Assembly: GCA_013399015.1 (NCBI GenBank)
Contig: VWZX01009005.1
Location: forward strand, 1,138,716-1,202,715
From: Galbula dea
Taxonomy: Eukaryota > Chordata > Aves > Piciformes > Galbulidae
Direction of reading: 5' to 3'
DNA: 64,000 nt
Of this stretch, positions 24,561 to 38,200 are shown piece after piece; within the stretch, counting starts at the first letter, position 1; each line of letters starts with the position of its first letter. The notes beneath the pieces are model-generated. The model saw only the letters and a program-made list of their open reading frames with translations, made no database searches and was not told where the DNA came from. The position numbers and the translations under genes are program-made.

Positions 24561-25699
24561 GCTTATCACAGTTTGACTCAAGAGGGTTTACTTTGTCTAT
24601 AATAGCAAGTGTCAGCAGAAGAGTCTCATTTCATTTCCAGTCAGGTAGAAATTTGACACTAGTCTGGAAACAAAGGATATGGAACATATTCCAGCTTGCA
24701 GAAAAATCTCAGCTGTAAAGGACCATGTTCTGTAAGCCAAACCAGTTACAATCAATTATACAACAGGTCACTAACTATGTCACAGGGTGAAGGATGTTTA
24801 AGAGCACTTCATTTTGTGACTACTTGATTTTTAAAACCAAGAGATGTAGCTACACTGTACCAGCACTTCCTACATTCATAACTCCTAACTTTCTAAAACC
24901 AGCATGTTTCAAAGTGAAGTCATTGCTCCATTTTAAATTGAAACCAATTTGATTGCTCCTAATCAATAGTGCTGTTTCTGAATTCTGTTTTGGACAATGG
25001 CCAAGTTATCATTAATATTTGTGGACAATGACAGGCAAGCAATTCCTTATTTTATAGAAGTTACATTAAGATACCCGTTTTTGTATGCTGAATATCCTTT
25101 TAAAGAAGACACAGTTAGGGATTGCATAGGTAGAGCATGTAGGATTAAATGTCAGCATGATTATCAATTTTAAAAACCATCATTTTTTTAAAAGTGACTA
25201 CAAAAACCTGACCTTATAACACAGCACTAAAACATAACCCATAAAGAGCAAATCTATTTCCACAGCTCCAAGAATGAAGTGTGCTATTTTAACATTTTAG
25301 ACATTAAAAAGAATTTCTGGAGACTGAACTCGTGATTGCAATCTAGAAAATAAAATGGGGTAGATGTGAATTTGATTAACCCAGGCTGTTCAGCTAGCAG
25401 CACTCTACTAACCATCTCCCCCCTGCCCTGATCCCCACCCCTAAGCCAATGCAGGTAGCCAAGGGGCTGCAGAAAAGTCACTTCCAACTGTGCTGCATCA
25501 GAGACAAGGTAGTTATTTTAAAGAAAAAAGGAAATTCTGAAAAGCAGCACATCAGGAAAGAAATGTTGGCATCAGCATGATTCAAAGGACTTCAGTATGA
25601 AATAAAACTTTCTCTTCAGTAGATTTCCATCTTTAAATAAGTTTCATTTTACAGCAAGAGGTCAGAAGTCAACAAGAGCCTTATCTCCTTTTCTGTATT

Positions 25700-25776
25700 T
25701 GTTTGGGGGTTTGTTTTGTTTTTGCTTGGTTTGGTTTTTGGTTTTGGTTTTTTCCTTCCTTCCTTCCTTTCTTTTA
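25700..25776. repeat. T/G-rich stretch followed by (TTCC)n
   Basis: TTTGG-like units end in about four TTCC repeats. In the ERO1B transcript this would be an A-rich, GGAA-repeat segment. Confidence 0.6.
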
Positions 25777-26198
25777 GACAGTCAGAATCAGCATACCTAA
25801 TCCTCAGAATACAGTGAAGCTCAGTTCTGGGGACAGGCAAAGGGTGAACCACCTCTCCCAGTACAGGCCAAGTCAGGTGGAGGTACACATGTTTTCATAT
25901 AAAACAACTGTCTCAGAAAGACGAGGAAATCAAATCTATGAAATTTCAGTACAACAGAACTGTGAGCAGAGAACTTAAAAAATAAACAGATCAGCATAAT
26001 TTACACATTTAAAAACTATATATTTCATTCATAAATATCTTTTCTAATTAATAACCATTCCTTGTTTAAACATAAATATTCAAGTTGGTATTTGATTTTA
26101 CTTTGTATCAGTTCTTGTGAGTCCTGTAAGGATCAGTTCCTCCTGCTCAATGCAGTCACATGAATGGTCTTCACTAGTGGCTTGTGCAAAGGCCTTCA

Positions 26199-26259
26199 TT
26201 ACCTAGTTTGTTGTAATAAAACTTTAAAGTTCTGCAATTCTCTTATACTTGTGGAAAGC
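26199..26259 (-). CDS. ERO1B: ERO1B last coding exon
   Basis: Acceptor TCTTTTACAG. It completes the Arg codon and encodes LSTSIRELQNFKVLLQQTR, then TAA (reverse of 26199-26201). Confidence 0.94.
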
Positions 26260-29200
26260 CTGTAAAAGAAAAACTCTTTAAGTCAGCTGTGAAAGAGAAT
26301 GCAAATCATCATCTTCCATGGGGGCTGTTTGGGGTTATTTTTGTTTTTAAACACAATTAACATAATTTTGTTCCAAAGATGAACAAGAGAATACTTTTCC
26401 TCCGAAGAGCTACTAGCTGAGTCTCCATTATATTTACATAACACATTACAGGGATTAAAGTGTATACATATATACATATATATATGTTTAATTGTCTTGA
26501 CTTCATTAAACATCTAAAAATCTCTAACCAGACATAACACTTTTAAACAGGAACAGATTCTTATATTCAAGATCTGAAGAGCTAGCATGATGAATGAAGC
26601 AAGTTCTACACATCTTTTAAAGCTGTTAAAATGTTTTATTTCATCACTTGAATGGGGTAAATTTAGAAAAGAACTAATTAAAACTAAAGTTTCAACAAAA
26701 ATAATCAAAAGACACATAAAAATCCAGAACCCTAAGGGCTAAATGACAATTAGTGTTAAATAAAACAACTCCAAGTATTTTTCTTCCTTTTCACTATTTT
26801 TTACATACATTTAAACTGAATCTAACAGTAGAACAGCTGTAGTCACTGTTCAAAAAGGAGATATATTAGAAGTCTAATGCTTACAACTGTTTAAGACTTA
26901 AATCAAGCTTTCACAAGATGGAACTGATGACATGTGAGATAGAGAGGTGAATTGGATCCAAACATAGCATGATGACCGAGGCTAATAATCAACACTCTAC
27001 ATACTCTGTTTGCTGGCATTAAGCTTATCAATATCACTAATACTAAATCAGCCTTAAAAAAGCTACAGCTACACCTCTATCTTTCAGCACCCTGAGTTCT
27101 GACACTGAAGTTTGACAGTTTTTCTACTCTACAAATGCTAAAAACTTACCTTCCAAAGGCATTGACAAGAGCAACTATTTCCTGCCGTGTGAGCTGAAAA
27201 CCTTTTGATGGGCTATTCTCAGGAAGGCTCTGGATCTCCTTCTCTGAAAACAAGATCTTCAGGGCAGTTCCTAAGCCTTGAGTCTACAAAAAAAGTCCAG
27301 TGTTTTAACATCAAGAAGATCACTCCTTTGAACACTGAGAAAACCATTAAAAGTTAAAAAATGACTAATCCAGGCAAACTGTAGAAGCAATGCTTACATA
27401 TTGGCATTGCCTCAAGCCAAGTAACTGCACACAAACCAGGCCACAAATGCACATGCATGCCAGCAACTGTGTGCAGGTTCAGTGACTTATATACAAACAT
27501 TTGTTTCCTCAGTTATACTTGCTCTTCATCCTCATGTTTTTAGTCTCTTTTCCTGTTTCTTTTCTTGGCCACAGCTGATGCATATGGAAATAGGCCTGTA
27601 ACAACACTTCACCTCCCTTCTGCCCCCTGCTCCAAGAGCTGTTGGATCAGATGTCTCCTTTTCCTTCACCCTTTGAAATCAAATTAAATTTCCTCTTCTA
27701 ATTGGGCCATAGAAACAACCACTGGATTTTGACAAAAAGTGGTTGAGACTGAAAATTTTATAGGTCAGGAAATCTAGCCCCATTTCATTTTATGTGAGAA
27801 GGAAAAAAATGTAACAGATCAGAAGCACTAAGTAGGACAGGGTAGACAGAACTCTGGAAACAGCAGAGACCACCAAATTCTTGATGTTAAAAATCTCTTT
27901 GAAAGCTGACCTCTGATGAGCTTAATGCTGTATGGGAGTATAGTGCAGCAGGCACTCCAAAGTAACAACTACTTTCAGTCTAGACTTAACATAAATCTTT
28001 AGGTTTAAAATCTTGTTCTCAAAATTAAAGAATGTTTCCAGAAACTGAAATTATTTTTCAGCTTTCAAGCTTTCCTGTGCACCTTTGCATTCATTTGCTG
28101 CCTTCTGCTTAAACTGTGAAAACTTGAATGACTTCTTTTTCTTATGCTTCAATTTGTTGAGTTAAATCTCAAGCTGGATTTTCTAACAACTAAACAAGTG
28201 CTGTACTTCCAGGAAGGCTTCCCACGGGTGATACTGCAAAGCTCATCTGATCACTGAATGCAGATAAAATATTGACTGCCAGTAAGACTTTGCCATGAAG
28301 CATCTGCTTTAAATACATTATTTTTGGAGAATACAAACTATACCTTATACAAACTGAACAGTTACCAACATAAAATAAACATTCTTAAACCATTTTTTGT
28401 TTAATAGTGAGCTAAACATACATCTATTTTAAATACATAGGCTGAAAATAGATGCTTGTCTTCTAACCTCCCTCCTCCTGCCATGCACACACACACACAC
28501 ACAAAATAAGCTGTACCTGCAGTTTGCCCCAGAGCCTGCATTTGTCACATCCAACACAATCCATTATGCGTGATATATTCTTGAAATGCAACCTGAATTC
28601 TTCCTGTCAGTTAAACACAAAATAAAAAGGGTTAACTTAAAGTATCTCTTAGCTTTACAAAGACTGAAGGTTAACTAATCTAGTATCTCTAGAATCTCCA
28701 TTCTCTATTATTAAAATGGAACAAAACACCATCTTAAGTGGTCAAGCCATAACAAAGGTCCATGTAAACCCAGAATCTTGTTTCCAAGCCACTGCTAACA
28801 GTCAATTCTTTCAAAAAATCCTCAAAACACAAGTCATGCATGGTAAAGCTTAAATTCTGTACACTGAGTTTCTATAGTCTCAAAATTTTGAGTAGTAAGT
28901 ACTGTAACTGTGTCCCTGCCCAACTACAATCACCCAGTTGCAATTCACAAAAGACACTTCCTGTCCAAAGTTACTGCTAAACTGTTGCTTTGCAGCTTCA
29001 GCTGGAGTGGAAGCAAGCACAGCACAGCAACAATGTATTAACTCACATAGTTAGGGTCAGTTCACCACCTGGGCTGACAAACTACTGGCACCCTTCCAAC
29101 AGCTGATGGAATTCCATACTACCACCGAAATAAGCAGTCACACAGAATCACAGAATGTTAGGAGCTGGAAGGGACCTCGAAAGATCATCTAGTCCAACCC

Positions 29201-32200
29201 CCCTGCCACAGCAGGATTCCCTAGACCAGGTAACACAGAAGCATGTCCAGATGGGTTTTGAATATCTCCACAGAAGGAGACTCCCCAGCCTCCCTGGGCA
29301 GTCTGTTCCAGTGCTCTGGCACCTCAACTGGGAAAATTTTTTTTCTTGTATTCACATGGAACCTCCTGTGCTTCAGCTTACAACCATTGCCCCTTGTCCT
29401 GTCACTGGGTTTCACTAAGAAGAGCCTGACCCCATTCCCCTGACAACCACCCTTCACATATTTATAAGCATAAATGAGGTCACCCCTCAGTCTCCTCTTC
29501 TCCAAGCTAAAGGGACTCAGCTCCCTCAGCCTAGTACACATTTTAACACTGCAAAGTTGTTAGGTAGTAAAAGATTTCACATAATGTTCCCATATCTAGG
29601 AACTATGTTTTTCTAATGTTAATATTCTATTACATTATATATCATACTATATAAAGCACCTGCTTTTTAAGCAAACATGATTGTTTTTTTGTGGTGGTGT
29701 TATTGTGTTTGGAGTTTTTTTGGTTTTGCTTTCTCCCTCCCAAATACTTGTATGAAGTAAGATACTCTCCTTAAAAAACATCATTGCATCTACCAAATCA
29801 ATTCATTTGCCTCACCATAGTTCTGATGGCAGCCCCAAAGCACTAAATCAGAGATGTTAGTATGCTTGGCTCAGGACAACACCCTGTATTCATTTACTAT
29901 AAAGTAGATTATGAGGCCTCAGATACAATTCTGTAAGTTTTCATCTCTGCCTTTTCTACTCTCAGCAGTGTGCTTCTAATAGGTAGACAGGTTTCCCAAA
30001 ATAACACAAACTTAATTCCAAAATGGATATTTTGGATGTTACTCAGAAAACTAGTTTTACCTTTAATGACTTGGCTCCTTTTTTATCTCCAGCAAACATG
30101 GACTTTTCATCAAAGTGCATATGGAAGGACCTAATAAAGACAAAATGCAAAAGAACCCCCACAAACACTGGCATAAACTACAGTGTTCCATCAAGCTTCA
30201 TGAGCAGCTAATGCCATCAGTGTAAACTACCTTTCAGAGTTCCTAGTCTTTGCACAACAGCTCTGAATGGTATCAGTTACTATACAATCACTCTAACTTG
30301 AAAAATCAGTTATTCACATGTTTTTGTTGAGTATCTTCTCCACTCCATTTACACTGATCAAGATTTCTGTCTAACATATACTGAAATTGTCTAATGCTTG
30401 CCTTTCAGTTTATTGTTCTCTGACCACATCTCAAATACTTAGCAAGATTACAATTAGGGAGATCAACCACAAGGCCACATTCACAAAAATCAGTGAGAAG
30501 GTGAGCAAAGGAACTAGACTAAAGAATCTGAGCCAGGAAACAGAAGGAAGAATGGATGGCTAAAACTCCAGAGGCTAAGCCTATGATAAAAAGCTGGATT
30601 TCACACTGAACCACTAAGGCTACACATACTATTTTCCTTTTCAAAACAAATCATGTGCACCTTATACTGAAGAATCAGAAAAAGCAACAGATAGGGAGTA
30701 AACCCAGCATGTTGTGGGGGTTTTTGTTATTGGTTTTGTTTATTTGCTGGTTTGTTTGTTTGCTTTAAGAGTGGTATATTCAAACTATGCCTTACTTTGT
30801 ATCCCTGAAGATATCTAGTAAGAGAGCTTTAGATTCAGCATCCTCATGGCCATTTCCAGTGTAAAGGTCAACAACTGAACGCTCAAAGTAGGGTGCAACC
30901 TTTGACAAAGCACGCAGCTCTATCAAATACAAGAAGTACAAGTTTTTGAGCCTCCTTGGTCCTTCTCCTTTTGTCTCAGAAGGGTCAAAGCGGCGAGTGA
31001 ACTCTTTCACGTTTGGTCCCCATCGAGGCTTTCCCCAGGTTTCTACACAGAGGACAAAAAAAAACCCAAAAGGGCAAGAGTACAACATAGATATTTAGAA
31101 AAAGAAAGTAACTAAGTATGCATCAAAAATTTTCAGGAGAAAACCAAATACATGTTACAGATTTGGCAGAACTCCATTCAGCAATCGTACATAAACTTCA
31201 ATTACCTTCAAGAAGATAATTTGCACACAGATGCAAGTTGATGCTAGCATGAAGTCCAGAAATGAGTTTATAAAACACTCTTTTCTCAAGGCAAAGACCT
31301 GTCCAGGGAAACAGACAAACAGACTCCAAAATAAGACTGGAGATCATGCATTAAAATTTATATAACTTGACATTTCAGTGATGCAAGTCTGCATAGCTTA
31401 GTTTTCAAGAGTTACAATTACAGTACTTCAGTATTGCTAACAAGCCTTTACATGCATCATAGTAAAAGTTTACATCTTATTTTTTATATAAAGAAGTACT
31501 AAGAATGATGCTTGACATTTCTTACTTGGTATTTTAGTGTTCTAATAAATACAGTCCAACAGTACAGAAAAATCACCACCCAAAAATAAGATGCTTACAC
31601 TGCTTAAGCAATGAATTTGAAATAGTCTTGAATTTTGACAGTGTAGAAAATGGAACTATACTGTGACCCATCCTAATTAAAATTAAAGCTACCACTGAAT
31701 TAGAGTAGTAGCCATATAGAAAAACATCAAAACTACCCTCAGAAAACCTTATGGCATTGGAAAACAACAAAAACAACTTCTTCCCAACTCTACTGTAAAT
31801 TCACTGAAAATTTAAATGTACAGAGAAAAAACCTTGAAAAATACTACTTTGATGGATATAGACTCCTACAGTGTAAACAGAAATGCAATGGGCATTGGAG
31901 GACCAAAATATAACTTAAATGCAGAAATTAATAATACCACTTAGACCCAGAGATAGAGACTATACTTGGAATACAAGAGCTTGCTCCTTTGTCAAAGGTA
32001 TGTTTGGGTGACTTTCCCTCCCACTCTAATCTCCAGAAATGGAAACAGGAAGTGCTGATGGTAAAGCCTAGCTGTGAGGCTGAGATATGGCCTTAAAGGG
32101 CATGTAAATTGGTATGCTAATAATTTCTTTTTATATATGAATAAAAACCCAAATTGCTTTGCCTTCTAAATACACATTATATTATATTAGTTTACATACT

Positions 32201-35200
32201 AGGTTAAAAGTTATAAAAAAACTTCAATATTTTAAAGCTGTTTTCAAATAAAAATGCTTAGCATGTTACTAGTAATGTCCCTGCTTAAATGCCTAAAATG
32301 AGCAAAGTAACTGGTAATGAAGTGAACATCCTCTTTATAAAAGAGGAAACACTGAAGGATTTAAAGAGTATACCATCCAAGGGAATAAGATTTTCAAAGA
32401 CTCTCAAAAAAAAAAAAAGCAAATTTATTTGAATAACACTCAGAAGTGCTGCAAAATTTATTAAAAGTCTACACTATGGAAAATATTTGGGGAGATGAAA
32501 AAATACTACAGTGTTTCTTGTAGTGAATTTAACATTATATTAAAACATCCAAGAGTCTTTACCTTCTAGCCATGTGTAGAAAGATTCTCCTGTAAATACA
32601 AAACATATAGTTAAATGAAGAGTATTAATTTCCAGCATTAAAATATCTTTATGCTACCATGCATACTAACATGAGCTGCCATCTGGGCATAATGCTATAT
32701 AATTTAGCTATTAAAGTGAGAACAGGCACTGAAGTGGCTGAACTTTGGAGGTTAGTTTAAATCTGTTGGCATCAAAACAGGAGAAATACAAGCATGAGCA
32801 TGACTAAACTGCTGGTGAGGGCATTCAGAAGCCTATGGAAATGAAAGCCTGATTATACAGACTAGTGGAGAAAGAATTGACAGAAGAGTGTAATTAGATC
32901 TGATAGCTTCTACCTTGACTACTATTATCTGAAGGTCTCCTGTAAGCTTAGATCTTTTGCCTGAGAGCTTTCAGCTGGCAGAAAAAAACCCCAACCCAAG
33001 TCTACCTCACTGCAGACAGAGTAAACGCTTTTTTCTCCCCATCCTCTCCCCACCTTCCCAAAAGCAAGGATGTTCAAGACAGTATAGAAAAAACTGTCCC
33101 CCTTCTTTTAAGGGATCTGACATCCATATCAATGGGGCTCCAAAGACAACTCAGGAATCTTTTGATTTATGCATCATCTTGCTAATAACATTATCACAAC
33201 ACATCCTGTTACAAGGGTAAGAAAACACAGAACTATATTTTGCTCTTATTCACTCCTCACCCCTACTCCAAATGAAAGAATTATCCCCCAAAAACCCATG
33301 TTCTGATCAATCACCTGCAAAAAAACCTTCCTGCCCTCTAATGCAATACCAATAAGACAAATAAACCAGATGTCCAAAATTCCTCAATTCTTACTTCAAA
33401 TCTGCAAGTCAAGCAAAATAAGATGACTTACCATCATCTCCTCCTTAAAGGGGGGGGAAAAAAAAATTCCATAAGCATTAGAAAGGTAATTTCCACAGCA
33501 GAGTAGCATTGAAACACAAGATCTACTACAAACACTGAAAAAATACAAGAAATCTTATTTAATCTACAATAAAAAAAGAAAAGCAACTTTCCACCCACTT
33601 CCTCCTCCTCCAGATCACCTCAGACTAAACACATAATAAAGTTACTAAGAATTGAAATCTTAGTTGCAGATGATTTACATAGTCTTGAAAGCCGTGTTTT
33701 AGCTTTAGAAAGATGGTTAGGAAGTCACCATCATCTTCAGTTTGCATTATTCAATCTGACCAGTGGTCCTGTCTAAAATTCTGTTCTCTGAGGTCAACTG
33801 CTCTTACAATTCATTTTATTTGTGTATGCTAACAATACATTATTGCAATATTTATAATTATTAAAGCTATCTTGATTTTCTAATGTGTGGTGATGCTCTC
33901 TAACTCAATCTATTGGCCAACAGTTCAATTTTAAGAGAAATGAGACACACTGATGGGGAAAGCTGATTCATTTGGAACATCAGGTTACAGTCTTCAACTG
34001 ACATTTGAAAACAAACTCCAAGTCATTGGCATCCTTTCTGGGTTTTTTTTAACATTCTTGCAGATAACCTTTTAAAGTATTCACTCTTTCTTCAAATAAT
34101 GCATTTATTTGTACATTAAAGATTATGGATGGAAAACATACAGCAACATTACACTAGGATGACTATGAGCTAAAGTGATTCAATTAAATGCTCTAGGAAA
34201 AAATATCAAGGGAAGAATACAAGAGTGGTGAAATTTGTTGAATTTTAACTCCTTCCCAACCACCCTGGAAAATTACTGTGGCACTTACTAAACAGTTTGA
34301 AACTTTAGCTTTCATGTCAGCTCCCCTGACATCAATAAGCTATTCATACACTTAAGATTAAGCACGTATGTAATCTGCTATCACAAGCATTAGTCTAAAT
34401 AGTGACAAATTGAAAATGGACAGCTACTTCTACAGAGGAAACTAAAAAAGCAGAAAGCATACCTAAAGACTGAAGATTACTATTTGTATCTTCTATGGCA
34501 ATAGTCACTATGTTAAAAGAACTGCATTAGAAAATAAAACAGGCAAGACCCACCCCTACTAGGCGCCAGTGGATTTAAAGGACGATAGACAGATCGAGGC
34601 CTAGAAAATAAGTTAGAGAACACAAGGATCAGTTTTAAGCTATACTGAAGAGCAAAAGTAAGAAATAGGTTTCCTCTCCCTCTCAATTACTTGAAGCAGT
34701 TTTCTTCATAGATGCTGTTCCACACTCTCCAAGCAGAAGGCCCCTTGTATCCAGTGTATCGTTCTGGATTCAGCAGCAAATCCACATACTGTGCATCTGG
34801 AGATCTCTCATCTAAACAGGAAATCTTTTGTTACATTTTCTAACTTGCCAGTTAAAAAAGGTTTTAATCTTTAAAAAAGTCACATAAAATTAAATATAAA
34901 TAAGAGGTCTCATATAATACCATTCTATCTTCCAGTTGGATTATAAATGCCTTGTACACAAAAATATAGCAATATACACAATAAATAGAAAGCTCAAAAG
35001 TACATGGTTTATTCGAAAGTCTCTTCTGTGGCCATAATTTCTACACTGTCTGAACACCTATGTAGCTTCTTCAATCTCACCATAAACACTTGTTATGCAG
35101 TGCTTTCTCTCACCCCATGTTAAGATATACTGTGTTTTGTCTTATATGGGCTTCAAATTCAAGGTTTATTTGTCAGGAAGTATTTGATTGGCAGGGTTGC

Positions 35201-38200
35201 TTTTTTAAAATTGGTATATTGTTACAGGGGATTCTTAATAAAGGTCAAAGAAGTGCATCTTGTAGTTGGTACATATTGTATATTTATTAGCTAAATCCCT
35301 TCTTCCCCAGACACCCTTGAATACTAGCATAAAGTCTGTATCACCTAGCATAAATCAATAAACTTTCAGCACATTGCAGAATGCTCTGTTAATTATGGCA
35401 AGAAACATTATTTAAGCAGCATTCCTACAAATTATACTCTCACCTCTGAAGTTCACTACAAATTCAGGCACCATATCCAAAGGAAACTATGAAACAGTAC
35501 TCTGCCTAAGAAACTTAAGTTTCAAACTACAACCAGCAAAAACAGGAAGAATTCCCTTCCTCTCTGAAATGCCAGGTCAAGGGCAAGTCATGCTTAAAAA
35601 ACCCCACATACAATACAAGCCAGTAGTCCAGAGACTGGTTCTTAGGAATAGGCCAAGCAGTGCCACTGGGTACTTCCTCAGATGTTGAAAAAAGCCACAG
35701 AAACAGAGAGTGAAAACTGCTCTAAAAGGAAGAGATGATTCTGCATGAGCAGTTAAGCATCGCTTCAGTAGCAGCAGCAAAAACAAAGAAAAGAGACAGA
35801 CGCAAGACACACAACAACACAGTGCCAGATGAGACAAAGTCAAATTACAGGTCTATTGATTGCTTTGAGAGCATGGCTAACCTAAGGAGTTCCTACACTT
35901 CCTGGTCACTTTGGGTCTTCATGTTTTTGTCTTGTTATTCACATACAGCTGAGCCTGTGGGGCACTGCAACAGAAAGACAGCTGACCTGGATTGGGAAGT
36001 TTTTTTCAGCTAGATCAATTCCCTTATCTAGTTTATCATAAAGCCCAACAAAAAGCACAAGTGATGATATGGTTTTGTGCTACAGCTGAGTGATGAGAAC
36101 AAGACCTCCTCCCAGTCACTTCCAGTAGTTAATTGTCTCTCATCCCTCCCTGCTCCAGCTCACAAACTCACCACAACAATCTGGGACATGGAAGGGAGAT
36201 GTCAACTTACTTTCCTGCTCTTTAAGTAAGCTGAATCAGCTTACCATGCAGAAAGGTGCATGCCAGAGACAGTGCAAGAAAAGCACTCAGCTGGGGGCAG
36301 TATATCCTCTTTCAGCAGAGCATGATGTGAGGAGAAATGGAAGTAGAATCAGGACCCACTTAAGTTAGTATTACTTCTAAAAGAAATGCTCCTAAATCAT
36401 ACCTTTCCCAATTTAGTCCTCTCAAAAATATAAGTAGGCAGCTTGAAGATAGCAGAAACAACAGCAGCTTATTGCTTTTAACAGTTCAGATCTACAGTAA
36501 TCCTCATCAACTATTTACTACAAAGAGCTTACACAGAAAATTTTTACAGGTAAGATGCAGCAGAAATCATGAAAGAGAACTGTAATTGGTAAGTCCATAA
36601 CAGCTACTACTTCTCAGGTGACACCAAACAATAGCCTAAAGATAGATTAAAACATCTTGCATTATGCAGGCAAAGAAAGCTTTCTAAGGTGTTTATATTA
36701 AAGAGGCCTTTAGCAGTCATTCCTTAACTTGATAATTCTCCTTTATCTAAAAATCATTCCTTTGAGCTTTGAATGTCACAAGCAAATAAAAAAACTGACA
36801 AATGTGGAGCAGAGGGAAACACAAGGTAGCCTCCTAATGTTTTAACAATAAGAAAGTCTTTACAAATAAGGGTGAATTTAGTGCAGAGATCATTTGGAAA
36901 CATAGCAAGGCTGGAAGAACAACAAACTTAGTCCAAGCATAAACAGTAGAATAGCAACAAAAATAACATACTAGTAAGAAACTGAATCAGCTGCAAGTAA
37001 TTTGTCTTATGTTTGTGCTAGATGAAGCTCTTTTGTAAGAGGAAGCTTTTAAGAATTATGTGTGCTGACCCCCTCCCATTTACCTTTTTTTTATTTCCAC
37101 AAACATTTTCTGTTCACTATGCTAACAGGAGGCAACACTGAATGTGCACCATGTAGACTACCAGTTGTTTCTTGCAAAAAATTGCAGTCTTTGCAATATA
37201 AGATGATATGAAGTTTCCTATCTCCATTTAGTACAAAACTTTTTGCAGAGAAACTATCATCTTTTCTGGTTTTTAAGAGACAGCAAATAAAACAAACACT
37301 CTGAAAAAGCTTAAACATTTTACCATCAAGTTCACAAAAATGATCCTGTGAATCATCGTATCTTGCCCAGTCAATGAAAGCCTCCTTACTTTGGTTACTG
37401 AGGGGGAAAAAAATACGTTTTATTTTAAACTTGGAAATAAACAAAATCAATAAGAACTACCAAAAGAAACACAATCCACATATTAACTTGGAACTGAATT
37501 CTGAATTACTATATCTGAAACTTGAGAATAGATAGAGTTGTCTCTTGTTAGCTGCACAGAGATTCAAGCAGGCATCAACTGCAATGCTTTAAAAAGTCTT
37601 GTTAGTGTTAAGACAGCAAAAACCATTTCATCATCTTTATTTGAACAAACTGTGCAGCAGCAATGAGTTCTCATCCTTCAGTAAGAGCTTGGTAAAATAC
37701 TTTCATAGCATACATTTTTAGCACTTTTCAAAGCACTACTTGAGCAGCTGTTACTTCAGGGGAATCATCCTGTTTTCATAGCCTGTACTTTCAATGAGAT
37801 CTACAATAGTTAGCCTTGCTTTTTAGTGGAAGACTGGATGTCTACATGCTCCTTTCAACCTCAATTACTCTATGAATATCATTTAAGCCTTTTCAATAAC
37901 AGTGATATGCCACTCACTAGCATTTTCAAAGGTGTACTGTACCAGAGAGACAAGTACTTTGAAGTTCCCATGCTATGAAACACAAACCATGCCAACAGCT
38001 GAATGCTTGCTTCTACTCATACATGCAGCATACAACTACTGATGGCAAAACATAAGCAAAATTAAGATTGGGAACTGTGCTCCAGGGTGCAGTAAAGTAC
38101 CCTGAAATAATAAAACCAGCCTGTTTCATTTAAACAAAATAGTACTACAAACAGAGGCAATTCCATAAAAAGATAAATTTCTAACCTTACACCAAATCAG

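Larger units (their letters stand above)
21790..26198 (-). other. ERO1B: Likely ERO1B 3' UTR (about 4.4 kb)
   Basis: After the stop codon the minus strand has no further exon-like signal. AATAAA appears on the minus strand at 24553-24558 and finally at 21811-21816, where G/T-rich sequence follows. The CR1 fragment begins just beyond. The extent is inferred. Inside are low-complexity stretches (24479-24560, 25700-25776), a C11 run near 24120 and AT-rich sequence, but no gene on either strand. Confidence 0.55.
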
